The position numbers and the translations under genes were made by a program. From Anolis sagrei (taxonomy: Eukaryota; Chordata; Lepidosauria; Squamata; Anolidae), in assembly GCF_037176765.1 (NCBI RefSeq), contig NC_090022.1:175606117-175670116 (forward strand): a stretch of DNA of 64,000 nucleotides. Direction: 5' to 3'. Below the pieces are notes generated by a model that was not told where the DNA came from, searched no databases, and saw nothing but the letters and a program-made list of their open reading frames with translations. This document shows positions 11,180 through 20,225 of this stretch, in pieces. The first letter of the stretch is position 1. Each line of letters starts with the position of its first letter.

Positions 11180-14100
11180 GTTTTAATAACAGCTCAGATG
11201 TCAAGGATGTGGAATGCTCCTCCTAGGACCAAATTATTTGCTCATGTGGACTTGTAGTAGAATTTACTGCATCTGACCGAATTAAACCAGTGCCAACAGA
11301 AACACATATTTGATGGGTAGAAAAGAAGGACAATTTATTCCCAGGGTCTAGAGCACTGGTTCCCAAACTCGTGGACAACAAGTTAAACATGAGCCGACAA
11401 TGTGATGCGGCGGCAGAAAAAGCCAATGGGATTTTGGCCTGCATCAATAGGAGTATAGTATCTAGATCCAGGAAAGTCATGCTACCCCTCTGTTCTGTCT
11501 TGGTTAGACCACACCTTGAATATTGTGTCCAATTCTGGGCACCACAATTGAAGGGAGATGTTGACAAGCTGAAATGTGTCCGGAGGAGGGTGATTAAAAT
11601 GATCAAGGGTCTGGAGAACAAGCCCTATGAGGAGCGTCTTAAAGAGCTGGGCATGGTTAGCCTGAAGAAGAGAAGGCTGAGAGGAGACATCATAACTATG
11701 TACAAATATGTGAGAGGAAGTCATAGGGAGGAGGGAGCAAGCTTGTTTTCTGCTTCCCTGGAGACTAGGACGTGGAGCAATGGCTTCAAACTACAAGGAA
11801 GGAGATTCTATCTGAACATCTGAACATAAGGAAGAACTTCCTGACTGTGAGAGCCGTTTAGAAATGGAACTCTCTGCCCCGGAGTGTGGTGGATGCTCCT
11901 TCTTTGGAAGCTTTTAAACAGAGGCTGGATGGCCATCTGTCAGGGCTGCTTTGAATGCAGTTTTTCTGCTTCTTGGTGGGGGTTTGGGCTGGATGGCCCA
12001 TGAGGTCTCTTCCAACTCTATGATTCTATGATTTTAGGTGTTTTTGATTTCAGCTCCCACAATTCCTAATTCCTAACAGATGCTAAGCTTGCTAGGATTT
12101 CTGGGAGTTGAAGTCTAAAACACCAGAAGGCCCAGAGGTTGGAAATCACTGGTCTAGAGTCTTTTTGGAGACACTGCTGGCCTATGTTGTTGTTGTTCAT
12201 TCGTTCAGTCGTCTCCGACTCTTCGTGACCTCATGGACCAGCCCACGCCAGAGCTCCCTGTCGGCCGTCACCACCCCCAGCTCCCTCAAGGTCAGTCCAG
12301 TCACTTCAAGGATGCCATCCATCCATCTTGCCCTTGGTCGGCCCCTCTTCCTTTTTCCTTCCACTTTCCCCAGCATAATTGTCTTCTCTAGGCTTTCCTG
12401 TCTCCTCATGATGTGGCCAAAGTATTTCAATTTTGTCTCTAGTATCTTTCCCTCCAGTGAGCAGTCTGGCTTTATTTCCTGGAGGATGGACTGGTTGGAT
12501 CTTCTCGCAGTCCAAGGCACTCTCAGAACTTTCCTCCAGCACCACAGTTCAAAAGCATCGATCTTCCTTCGCTCAGCCTTCCCTAAGGTCCAGCTCTCAC
12601 ATCCGTAGGTGACTACAGGGAATACCATGGCTTTGACTAGGCGGATCTTTGTTGCCAGTCTGATGTCTCTACTCTTTACTATTTTGTCGAGACTGGACAT
12701 TGCTCTCCTCCCAAGAAGTAAGCGCCTTCTTATTTCCTGGCTACAGTCTGCATCTGCAGTCATCTTTGCGCCTAGAAATACAAAGTCTGTCACGGCCTCC
12801 ACAGTTTCTCCCTCTATTTTCCAGTTGTCAATCATTCTTGTTGCCATAATCTTGGTTTTTTTGACGTTTAGCTGCAATCCGGCTTTTGCACTTTCTTCTT
12901 TCACCTTGATTAGAAGGCTCCACAGCTCCTCCTCGCTTTCAGCCATCAGAGTGGTGTCATCTGCATATCTGAGGTTGTTAATGTTTCTTCCAGCAATTTT
13001 CACCCCAGCTTTGCATTCATCGAGCCCCGCACATCGCATGATGTGTTCTGCATACAAGTTAAAAAGGTTGGGTGAGAGGATGCAGCCTTGCCGGACGCTT
13101 TTCCCAATCTTGAACCAGTCTGTTGTTCCGTGGTCAGTTCTTACTGTTGCTACTTGGTCCTTGTACAGATTCCTCAGGAGGGAGACAAGGTGGCTTGGTA
13201 TGCCCATCCCACCAAGAACTTGCCACAATTTATTATGATCCACACAGTCAAAGGCTTTAGAATAGTCAATGAAGCAAAAATAGATGTTTTTCTGAAACTC
13301 CCTGCCTTTCTCCATTATCCAGCGGATATTGGCAATCTGGTCTCTCGTTCCTCTGCCTTTTCTAAACCCAGCTTGAACATCTGGCAACTCTCTCTCCATG
13401 TATTGCTGGAGTCTTCCTTGCAGGATCTTGAGCATTACCTTACTGGCATGAGAGATAAGGGCCACTGTGCGGAAGTTTGAGCAGTCTTTCGCATTTCCCT
13501 TTTTTGGTATGGGGATATACGTTGATTTTTTCCAGTCTGATGGCCATTCTTGTGTTTTCCATATTTGCTGGCATATGGCATGCATCACCTTGACAGCATC
13601 ATCTTTTAAGATTTTAAACAGTTTGGCTGGGATCTCGTCGTCTCCTGCTGCCTTGTTGTTAGCAATGCTTCTTAAGGCCCATTCAACCTCACTCCTCAGG
13701 ATGTCTGGTTCTAATTCATTCACCACACCATCAAAAGTATCCTCGATATTATTATCCTTCCTATACAGATCTTCTGTATAGTCTCGCCACCTTCTCTTGA
13801 TCTCTTCAGCTTCTGTTAGGTCCCTGCCATCTTTGTTTCTTATCATACCAATTTTTGCCTGAAATTTGCCTCCAATGTTTCTAATTTTCTGGAAGAGGTC
13901 TCTTGTTCTTCCTATTCTGTTGTCTTCTTCCACTTCCATGCATTGCTTATTTAAAAATAGTTCCTTATCTCTTCTGGCTAACCTCTGGAATTGCGCATTT
14001 AACTGGGCATATCTCCCCTTATCACTGTTTCCTTTTGCTTTCCTCCTTTCTTGGGCTACTTCCAGTGTCTCAGCAGACAACCATTTTGCCTTCTTGGTTT

Positions 14101-15628
14101 TCTTTTTCTTTGGAACGTACTTTGTTGCCGCCTCCTGAACAATGTCGCGGACTTCTGTCCATAGTTCTTCTGGGACTCTGTTTACTAAATCTAGTCCTTC
14201 AAATCTGTTCTTCACTTCCACTGTATATTCGCTAGGAATGTTAGTGAGATCATATCTAACTGGTCTGTGTATTTTTCCTGATCTCTTTAGTTTTATTCTA
14301 AATCGGGCAATAAGAAGTTCGTGGTCTGAGCCTATACACCTTCTCTAAACAGAGTCAATAACTACACCTTAATTTATTTTAAAATTATGGAATCTGAAAA
14401 GATCCAATGTAGTTTGTTGTGTGCCTTCAAGATTTTTTTCCTGACTTGTGGAGAATCTGAGGCAAATCTCTCACAGGATTTTCTTGGAAAACCCGTTCAA
14501 ATGCAGTTTGCCATTGTTTCCTCTGATTCTGAAAGAGTGTAATTTGCCTAAGTTGAGTTTTTTATAGCCGAATAGCGATATGAAAGCTGGTCTCCAGAGT
14601 CATAGTTCAATGCTCAACTCACTGTATATCATCGTGACTTTCCCACCTTTCAGTGATATAATATATCGCTTCCCCCTCTTTGTTTTTCTAGATTCCAGTC
14701 CCAGCAAGTCCTACCTGAGTCGTAATTATGGTTTGTCCCATAATGAAGAACAGTCCAGCTATACTCCAAAAGGTAAAAAAGAATGGAATTGAAATTATAA
14801 GATGGTAAAAAATTGGGTTCTCATAGCAACAGAGCTGTCTTAGTGCAGTTAACTCTGGGTGGTCTGAAGATAGACTATGCTCATCTAAGAAATCTTCCTG
14901 TGATTTGCAATAAATAGGAAATAATTGCTGACATCTTGTCCCTGAATTGCATAACTCCTGCAACAACAAAATGTTTCTCTCCTGCCCTGAATCTTTTTTT
15001 ATATAGTATTTTTATTGAAGAACTAGCCATCCCCTGCCACACGTTGCTGTGGCCCAGTCTGGTGATCTGGAAAATAAAGTAATGAGAAACTGTTGGTTTC
15101 TAATATATGCAGTTTTCTTTTATGGTTGTATGTAAACAGTATTTGATTAAGTTTTCTTGCCCTGGTGAAAGGGGTTGGACTGGATGGCCTTAAGTATTTT
15201 CTATTGGTCACAGGGGTTCAGTGTGGGAAGTTTGCCCCAATTCTGTCATTGATGTGGTTCAGAATGCTCTGTGATTGTAGGTGAACTATAAATCCCAGTA
15301 ACTATAACTCCCAAATGTCAAGGTCTATTTTCCCCAAACTCCATCTGTGTTCATATTTGGGCATATGGAGTATTTGTGCCAAGGTTGGTCTAGATCCATC
15401 ATTGTTTGAGTCCACAGTCCTCTCTGGATGTAGGAGAACTACAACTCCAAAACTCAAGGTCAGTGCCCACCAAAACCTCCTAGTGTTTTCTGTCAGTCAT
15501 GTGAGTCCTGTGTGCCACGTTTGGTTCAAGGAGAAGGATTGGAGAAGGATTAAAACCAAAATAAAATGAGAGAAATTACAGATTTTATTTCCCCGTCCTC
15601 ATCGGTTCTTTTTTTATAAATGTCTCCC

Positions 15629-15669
<41 letters not shown>

Positions 15670-18600
15670 TTCTTTTGTGGGATTAACAGAACTCAAAAAC
15701 CACTGGACGAATTGACACCAAATTTGGACACAAGACACCTAACAACCCAATGTATGTCCTTCACTCAAAAAAATAATTTTGTCATTTGGGAGTTGTAGTT
15801 GCTGGGATTTATAGTTCACCTACAATCAAAGAGCATTCTGAAACCCACCAACGATGGAATTTAACCAAACTTGGCACACAGTTCTCCCATGACCAACAGA
15901 AAATATTGGAAGGGTTTGGTGGGCAGTGCCCTTTGGTTTTTTTGAGTTGTAGTTCACCTACATCCAGAGATCACTGTGGACTCAAACAATGATGGATCTG
16001 GACCAAACTTGTCAAGGATACTCAGTATGCTCAAATGTGAACACTGGTGGAGTTTGGGGAGAATAGAATCTTGACATTTGGGAGATATAGTTGCTGAGAT
16101 TTATAGTTCACCTTCAATCACAGAGCATTCTGAACCCCCACCAACGAAAGAATTGGGCCAAACCTCCCACACAGAACCCCCATGTGGGCCACAGCAACGT
16201 GTGGCAGGGGACGGCTAGTTGTAAATAAACCTTTTGCAAATTTTAAGATTGCATGTTTAACTGCCGAAGCTCTAAATTAGTTACAGCCACAACCAGCTGC
16301 ACATCACGCTCTGCTTGCTGTGAGCTAAATGCTCGAGTATTAGTATCCTGTTTGTATTTTGGATGCTCTGCTATATGTTTTTGGATAGTTTCCCATAATT
16401 CATTCTCTTTTCCCCCGTCCTTTCCCCTTTCTTGTTTCAGACTGGGACATCAATTCTTCAGAGACTTCAACAACTTTCTACCGCCAGTCTGCATCATCAT
16501 TAAGCAGTGATGTACTTCCAGGGTCAGTGAGTGCCCGCCAACCGGTAAGTTGCCTTCCATTGTCTATGGAGAGAATAAGGAAGCTACCAATATTGAGAAA
16601 AGGTCCTTATGCTGACAAGCCCCTCTGTTTTGTTTTGTTTTTCAGATTGCAGAGCCATATCCCTACAGTTCCAGTCGGAATGATGTGTCAACTGAAAGGT
16701 AATTAGGGATTGGGGAAAGTGGCTGGCTTTTTGACCTCTGTCGCCCAGACATCTTGGACATGTTTTACACTAAGTGGTAGAAATTGGGTGGCCCTCCAAA
16801 TGCTGAGATCCTCACTGTTGATTGTGCTAGCTAAGGCCCCTTCCACACAGCTGAATAAAATCCCACATTTTCTGCTTTGAACTGGAATAAAGGGCAATGT
16901 AGACTCAGATATCCCAGTTCAAAACAGATATTGTGGGGTTTTCTGCCTTGATATTCTGGGTTATATGGCTGTGTGGAAGAGCTCTTTGGCTACTATGGGT
17001 TACAATTCAACAATGTCTGGAGAACTTCATAGTTCCCACTATTGCTGAATGGTAGGGTGTTGAGTTAGATCATTGGTTCCTAACCTGTGGTCTGTTGATG
17101 ACCAGTGGTCCCCAAGAACTAAAATATGGTCCACGGCCTCACTGTACTACACAGTTGCAACAAGAGCGACTGGTTTCGCAAAACCCTCTTATAGTGCCAA
17201 GGCTTATTACATACTAGCTGTACTCGCCATGCATTGCTGTGGCCAACCTTCCCTCCCTCTTTCTCTCCTTCTTTCCCTCCTTCCCTTTTCTTCTTTCCTT
17301 CTCTCCTTCCTTCCTTCTCTACCTCTTTCTTTCCTCTCTTTTTCTTTTCCTTCCCTTTCTCTTTCTTCCTTTACTGCCTCTTTTCTTCCTTTGCTTTTTG
17401 CTTCCATCCTTCCTCTTGTCTTTCCTTCCTTCCCTCCCTCTTTTCTCTTTCTTTCTCTTCTTCCTTCACTCCCTCTTTCCTTCCTTTCCTTTTTTCTTTC
17501 CTTCTCTCCTTCCTTCTTTCTCTACCCATTTCTTTCCATCCCTCTTCTTTTCCTCTTTCTCTCCTTTCTTCCTTTTCTACCTCTTTCCTTCGCTCTTTGC
17601 TTCCTTCTCTCTTTCCTTCTTCCTTCTTTCTTTTCCCCTTCCTTCCCTCCCTCTTCCTTCCCCTTTTTCTGTATGTCATTTACCTTTTCATCATTTATCT
17701 TTTGGGGAGTTTTAAGTCCTTTCCACTATTTGGGGGGGGGGGGGGTATGAGTGAGGGACACTCATTGGTCTGTTAGGAGTGTTGTGTCCAAATTTCGTGT
17801 CATTTCATCCAGTGGTTTTTAAGTTATGTTAATCCCACAAATGAACATTACATTTTTATTTATATAGATGGCTTTCTGCGGGTGAGCAGATGGCAACTAC
17901 TGGATGGTATACGTTCTGTATCAGAAACTAGAGCTGATGTGGTCTATCCAATGCAATTTTCTGAATCGGCACCCAAATAACCCAAATAACCAAACTAAAT
18001 CTAAAGTTGGGTTGTTGTAGGTTTTTTTCGGGCTATATGGCCATGTTCTAGAGCAGTGGTTCTCAACCTGTGATTTCTGGGAGTTGTAGGCCAAAACACC
18101 TGGGACCCACAGGTTGAGAACCACTGTTCTAGAGGCATTCTCTCCTGACGTTTTGCCTGCATCTATGGCAAGCATCCTCAGAGGTAAGCATCTATGGCAA
18201 GCATCCTCACTACCTCTGAGGATGCTTGCCATAGATGCAGGCAAAACGTCAGGAGAGAATGCCTCTAGAACAGTGGTTCTCAACCTGTGGGTCCCCAGGT
18301 GTTATGGCCTACAATTCCCAGAAATACCAGCCAGTTTACCAGCTGTTAGGATTTCTGGGAGTTGAAGGCCAAAACATCTGGGGACCCACAGGTTGAGAAC
18401 CACTGATCTAGAACATGGCCTTATAGCCCGAAAAAACCTACAACAACCCAGTGATTCCGGCCATGAAAGCCTTCGACAATACAAATCTAAAGTTGACCAA
18501 AAACTGATTCAAAACCCTTTTGGTACTACTGTTGGAGAGTGGTTCCTAGTCAAGTGGTCCCTGGTCAAAAAAAAATTGGGAACCACTGGGTTAGATTATC

Positions 18601-19419
18601 CTTGTGACCCCTTCCAGCTTTATGATTCTATGAAATCAATGCTGTGCTTCTGGTCGCTTCTGGAGCTGTGTGTTGTGTTGTGTACTTTGTGTTTTGTTTT
18701 TTTTTAATGCAATACAACTGTTTTGATTCGCTCCTGACACGATAAATAAATAAATAGATGTTGTGCTGAGGAGAGAGTGTTTAAGGAGCTCCACTGGCTG
18801 CCGTTTATTTTCCGAGCCCAATTTAAGGTGCAGGTGCTTACCTACAAAGCCCTGAACAGTTTGGGACCACCCTATCTGCGTGACCGTATCGCTGTCTACG
18901 AACCCACACGCTCACGTCACGCCGGTCATCTGGAGAGGCTCTGCTCGTGATCCCGCCTGCATCGCAAGCGCGCTTGGTGGGAACGCGAGACAGGGCCTTC
19001 TCTGTGGTGGCCCCCCGCCTCTGGAATGCCCTCCCGAAAGATCTCAGACAAGCCCCTACATTGGCAGTCTTCAGAAAGAATTTGAAAACCTGGCTGTTCC
19101 AATGTGCCTTTTCAGATTAGGAACCTCCAGCACCAAATCCTAGAAGCACCTTAGTAGAACCAAGATCACTGCACACTGCACACCGCACTTATATTATAAT
19201 CCTACATTCCTCCCGCCACATCAGCACTTTTAATCCTGTACCCCTATTCCTGGCCGGCCCAGTTTTAATAATGTCCTGTTGTATTGTTACTGCTATTGTT
19301 TTTTGCTTAGTTGTTTTTAATTTGCTTTAGGTACTGTATTGTTGTATTGTGTTTTGGGCTTCGGCCTGTGTAAGCCGCATCGAATCCCTCGGGAGATGCT
19401 AGCGGGGTACAAATAAAGT

Positions 19420-19465
<46 letters not shown>

Positions 19466-19806
19466 TAAACAGGGCCCTGGTTGGGTGAGAGAGAAGGTGG
19501 TCACAATGATCTTTCTGCCTTGGTATTTCTTTCAGGGACAGCAGTTCCTACCAGAGTGTCTTCCATCGGAAATCATCTGGCCTGTCCTCTCTGGGGGTAG
19601 AGCCACGTCGTGCCATTCGCCCTGAGCTCCAGGCCCAAACAGCAGCAGCCAAGGCTTCGGATAGAAGTGCAGGCACCAAGCGTTACATACCCCTCTGGCT
19701 CCAGTTCCTGGTCTTCATTCTGCTGGCTGGCTTCTTGGCCTTTGTCTACTTCTACCTGCAAGATGGTGCTAATGACAACCCATTTGCGAATTATTTTAAG
19801 CAGTGA
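6104..19806 (+). CDS. EMD: Emerin, inner nuclear membrane LEM-domain protein (8 coding exons)
   Basis: Coding exons are 6104-6185, 7749-7841, 7925-8008, 9361-9444, 14692-14772, 16441-16544, 16646-16698 and 19536-19806. They sum to 852 nt and join in frame to 283 residues plus TGA. Residues 1-45 form a LEM domain (MDEYKGLTDNEL, KKYNISHGPLVG, STRKLYEKK), the fold known to bind BAF. Residues about 50-240 are Ser/Tyr-rich and low in complexity, like the emerin linker that carries lamin and actin contacts. Residues about 249-268 form one hydrophobic segment (LQFLVFILLAGFLAF), the tail anchor for the inner nuclear membrane. The luminal tail has a DNPF motif resembling the mammalian GNPF end, plus six extra residues. 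Human emerin is 254 residues. The start is the first ATG after an AG acceptor at 6094-6095, so a non-coding 5' exon must lie upstream, and I could not place it. No break was seen. Confidence 0.93.
6190..6500 (+). mobile_element. L2-clade LINE 3' fragment in EMD intron 1
   Basis: The frames encode NGSGPTYLYEPISPYEPSRT and [19 protein letters not shown]. The fragment begins only about 4 nt after the exon 1 donor site. Confidence 0.75.
6501..7748. other. EMD intron 1 remainder
   Basis: A short CR1-like tail lies at about 6560-6640. About 6660-7370 contains aaataaac followed by T/G-rich sequence and could be a worn solo LTR, which is a weak call. No exon was recognised. Confidence 0.35.
7749..7841 (+). 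CDS. EMD: EMD coding exon 2 (LEM domain second half)
   Basis: The acceptor is tttag and the donor gtgag. The exon encodes GSTRKLYEKKVYEYEKE, which completes the LEM domain and matches the emerin pattern STRRLYEKKIFEYE. Confidence 0.92.
7925..8008 (+). CDS. EMD: EMD coding exon 3 (Ser/Tyr/Arg-rich linker)
   Basis: The acceptor is tgcag and the donor gtagg, only 83 bp after exon 2. This phase 1-1 exon of 84 nt encodes a Ser/Tyr/Arg-rich segment (SSSSESYVRETYV). Confidence 0.88.
8330..8515 (+). mobile_element. L2-clade LINE 3' tail
   Basis: It carries the recurrent tail motif cttgagtcgccgacaggctg followed by agaaaggcagtatacaaata, as at 27060. Confidence 0.6.
8735..9165 (-). mobile_element. L1-clade LINE 3' fragment
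   Basis: On the - strand it encodes an L1-like ORF2 C-terminus (QIVLVRGWKEKTEWILTNW). A (CA)n/(CG)n run interrupts it. Confidence 0.6.
8965..8999. repeat. (CG)n/(CA)n dinucleotide run
   Basis: Alternating cgcgcgca is followed by a pure CA run. The alternating purine-pyrimidine sequence could adopt Z-DNA. Confidence 0.85.
9232..9260. repeat. (AAAAT)n microsatellite
   Basis: Five to six pentamer units are visible. Confidence 0.8.
9361..9444 (+). CDS. EMD: EMD coding exon 4 (linker)
   Basis: The acceptor is cccag and the donor gtggg. It is another 84-nt phase 1-1 exon, rich in Tyr, Ser and Glu (TEEYYSEYRSE). Its length and phase equal those of exon 3, so the pair could be an old exon duplication. 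Confidence 0.88.
9445..9924. other. EMD intron 4, unassigned
   Basis: No repeat terminus or exon was recognised in this part. Confidence 0.4.
9925..10596 (+). mobile_element. L2-clade LINE 3' end
   Basis: The frames encode HEPVQTLRSSGEALL and RERAFSSVAPQLWNSLPGEI. A long 3' UTR and the tail gccgccccgagtcccc...aaataaag(att)n follow. Confidence 0.8.
10601..11142. mobile_element. Long-inverted-repeat non-autonomous element (family R), near full length
   Basis: The left arm, from gtcgaaggctttcatggc to about 10730, is the reverse complement of the right arm at about 11040-11142. About 300 bp of unique middle separates them. ATT runs flank it, so any target duplication is hidden. Confidence 0.7.
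11143..11178. repeat. (ATT)n microsatellite
   Basis: A pure ATT run abuts the family R element. Confidence 0.85.
11354..12151 (+). mobile_element. hAT-type MITE with a nested CR1
   Basis: The ends CACTGGTTCCCAA and TTGGAAATCACTG are inverted. GTCTAGAG is repeated at 11346-11353 and 12152-12159. The CR1 at 11371-12034 was inserted inside it. Confidence 0.75.
11371..12034 (+). mobile_element. CR1-clade LINE 3' end
   Basis: The open frame at 11371-11823 encodes CR1 C-terminal motifs: [33 protein letters not shown] and KKRRLRGD. A frame change near 11820 precedes [13 protein letters not shown] and the ctatgattctatg tail. Confidence 0.85.
12188..14345 (-). mobile_element. BovB (RTE-clade) LINE, 5'-truncated, with an open reverse transcriptase frame
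   Basis: The - strand frame is open from about 14340 to 12197. It starts inside the endonuclease C-terminus (GSDHELLIARFRIK) and runs through the reverse transcriptase, with FIDYSKAFDCVDH, VRQGCILSPNLF, the catalytic LRYADDTTLMAE and TYGCESWTL. It ends in HEVTKSRRRLNE, followed by a 3' end with gaacgaatgaacaac. About 700 residues are uninterrupted, so the copy looks recent. Most of the N-terminal endonuclease is missing, so it is not autonomous. It sits in EMD intron 4 opposite to the gene. Confidence 0.92.
14350..14691. other. EMD intron 4, end
   Basis: Nothing was recognised except the polypyrimidine tract and acceptor just before exon 5. Confidence 0.4.
14692..14772 (+). CDS. EMD: EMD coding exon 5 (linker)
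   Basis: The acceptor is tctag and the donor gtaaa. The phase 1-1 exon of 81 nt encodes SSPSKSYLSRNYG and flanking residues. It follows a 5.2-kb intron filled with transposons. Confidence 0.88.
15023..15545 (-). mobile_element. Non-autonomous Helitron, 5'-truncated
   Basis: The - strand 3' end has the hairpin around gccacagcaac followed by ggggatggCTAG, then T. The internal sequence matches the Helitrons at 27370, 61112 and 63112. Confidence 0.75.
15635..15668. repeat. (AAT)n microsatellite
   Basis: A pure AAT run separates two Helitron pieces in opposite orientation. Confidence 0.85.
15669..16218 (+). mobile_element. Non-autonomous Helitron
   Basis: It begins in the Helitron 5' region (gtgggattaacagaactcaa) and ends with the hairpin cagcaacgtgtggcagggga and CTAG at 16215-16218, then T. 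The extreme 5' TC end is missing. Confidence 0.8.
16441..16544 (+). CDS. EMD: EMD coding exon 6 (Ser/Thr-rich linker)
   Basis: The acceptor is ttcag and the donor gtaag. The 104-nt exon encodes a Ser/Thr-rich stretch containing ETSTTFYRQSASS and ends in phase 0. Confidence 0.88.
16646..16698 (+). CDS. EMD: EMD coding exon 7 (short linker exon)
   Basis: The acceptor is ttcag and the donor gtaat. The 53-nt exon encodes IAEPYPYSSSRNDVSTE and ends in phase 2. It lies 101 bp from exon 6. Confidence 0.87.
16835..16984. mobile_element. Palindromic MITE, family B
   Basis: Inverted ends are built on ggccccttccacacagctg and its complement, with a degenerate palindromic middle. Similar copies lie at 21667 and 42625. 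Confidence 0.65.
17239..17675 (+). repeat. Polypyrimidine tract (CTTT/CCTT/CCCT)n
   Basis: About 430 bp is almost purely C and T on the + strand, with mixed tetramer units. Long open frames in all three + frames come from this composition and are not genes. Confidence 0.95.
17733..17745. repeat. Poly(G) run
   Basis: Thirteen consecutive G lie inside the Helitron. Confidence 0.9.
18054..18126. mobile_element. Miniature hAT MITE, 73 bp
   Basis: The ends CAGTGGTTCTCAACCTG and CAGGTTGAGAACCACTG are inverted. TTCTAGAG is repeated at 18046-18053 and 18127-18134. Confidence 0.85.
18271..18405. mobile_element. Miniature hAT MITE, 135 bp
   Basis: It has the same ends as the 73-bp copy. CTCTAGAA/ATCTAGAA flank it at 18263-18270 and 18406-18413. 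Confidence 0.85.
18660..18757 (+). mobile_element. LINE 3' tail (same family as 4690)
   Basis: It matches the tail at 21570-21655 (cgctcctgacacgataaata). Confidence 0.6.
18758..19464 (+). mobile_element. L2-clade LINE 3' end with (AAT)n tail
   Basis: Broken frames encode the L2 C-terminal signature ([14 protein letters not shown] equivalent). The tail gtgtaagccgcatcgaatcc...acaaataaag(tta/aat)n follows at 19370-19464. Confidence 0.75.
19536..19806 (+). CDS. EMD: EMD coding exon 8 (membrane anchor and stop)
   Basis: The acceptor is ttcag at 19531-19535 and the stop TGA is at 19804-19806. The exon encodes a basic Ser-rich stretch, the transmembrane helix (IPLWLQFLVFILL) and the luminal tail. 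Confidence 0.93.
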
Positions 19807-20195
19807 ATCCCTGGAGCCTCAGACATGTTGTATGTTCCAAAGAGCCTGGAATGTTTCCCACTGAAATGCCTTCCTCCTTCCTTTCTTAAACCCCAAAGTG
19901 AAGTGGTGTATTGGGGCCAGGGGTGTGTGAGGGCTTCTCACTAACATCTCCGAATTATGGCAGCTCCCCACCCTTCTCTCCATCCCTTAAATCAGCTATC
20001 GTGGGGCATTTTTCATCTTATATTTTTGTAGCTTTGGCTTTATAATCAGGGTGTGGGTTGGCAGAACGGGTGGGATCCTTTCCCTCCAAACACATCAAGA
20101 CATATAAGGGAGAAGACTAATGTAGACTGTCAACAGCTTTAAAATATAAATAATTGTATGGAATTTTCAATAAACTCCACTGATTTTTTTTTCTA
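19807..20195 (+). terminator. EMD: EMD 3' UTR with poly(A) signal
   Basis: There is no coding potential after the TGA. A canonical AATAAA lies at 20169-20174, followed by a T-rich stretch and a GT-containing stretch, so cleavage is expected near 20185-20195. A LINE fragment begins soon afterwards, at about 20226. Confidence 0.8.
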
Positions 20196-20225
20196 AAGTG
20201 AGCCCTGTTTCATCATTTCATCACC

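Larger units (their letters stand above)
17214..17868 (-). mobile_element. Helitron with an internal polypyrimidine expansion
   Basis: The - strand 5' end TCTATATAAATAAAAATG starts at 17868 and the 3' CTAG lies at 17217-17214. Flanking bases fit insertion between A and T. Confidence 0.8.
18010..18482. mobile_element. Family R long-inverted-repeat element with two hAT MITEs inside
   Basis: Arms of about 120 bp face each other. A 13-bp duplication AAATCTAAAGTTG lies at 17997-18009 and 18483-18495. Each arm contains one small hAT MITE. Confidence 0.75.
17071..18588 (+). mobile_element. hAT-type MITE, family C, carrying nested insertions
   Basis: The ends cattggttcctaacctg and ttgggaaccactg match the uninterrupted copy at 45835-46192. 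The duplication AGTTAGAT/GGTTAGAT lies at 17063-17070 and 18589-18596. It holds a Helitron (17214) and a family R element (18010). Confidence 0.8.

Noticed and set aside
12609-13480. Open frames on the + strand within the BovB region
   Set aside because: They are antisense shadows of the open BovB reverse transcriptase frame.
17073-17776. Long Ser/Leu/Phe-rich open frames
   Set aside because: They are translations of a polypyrimidine tract in three frames.
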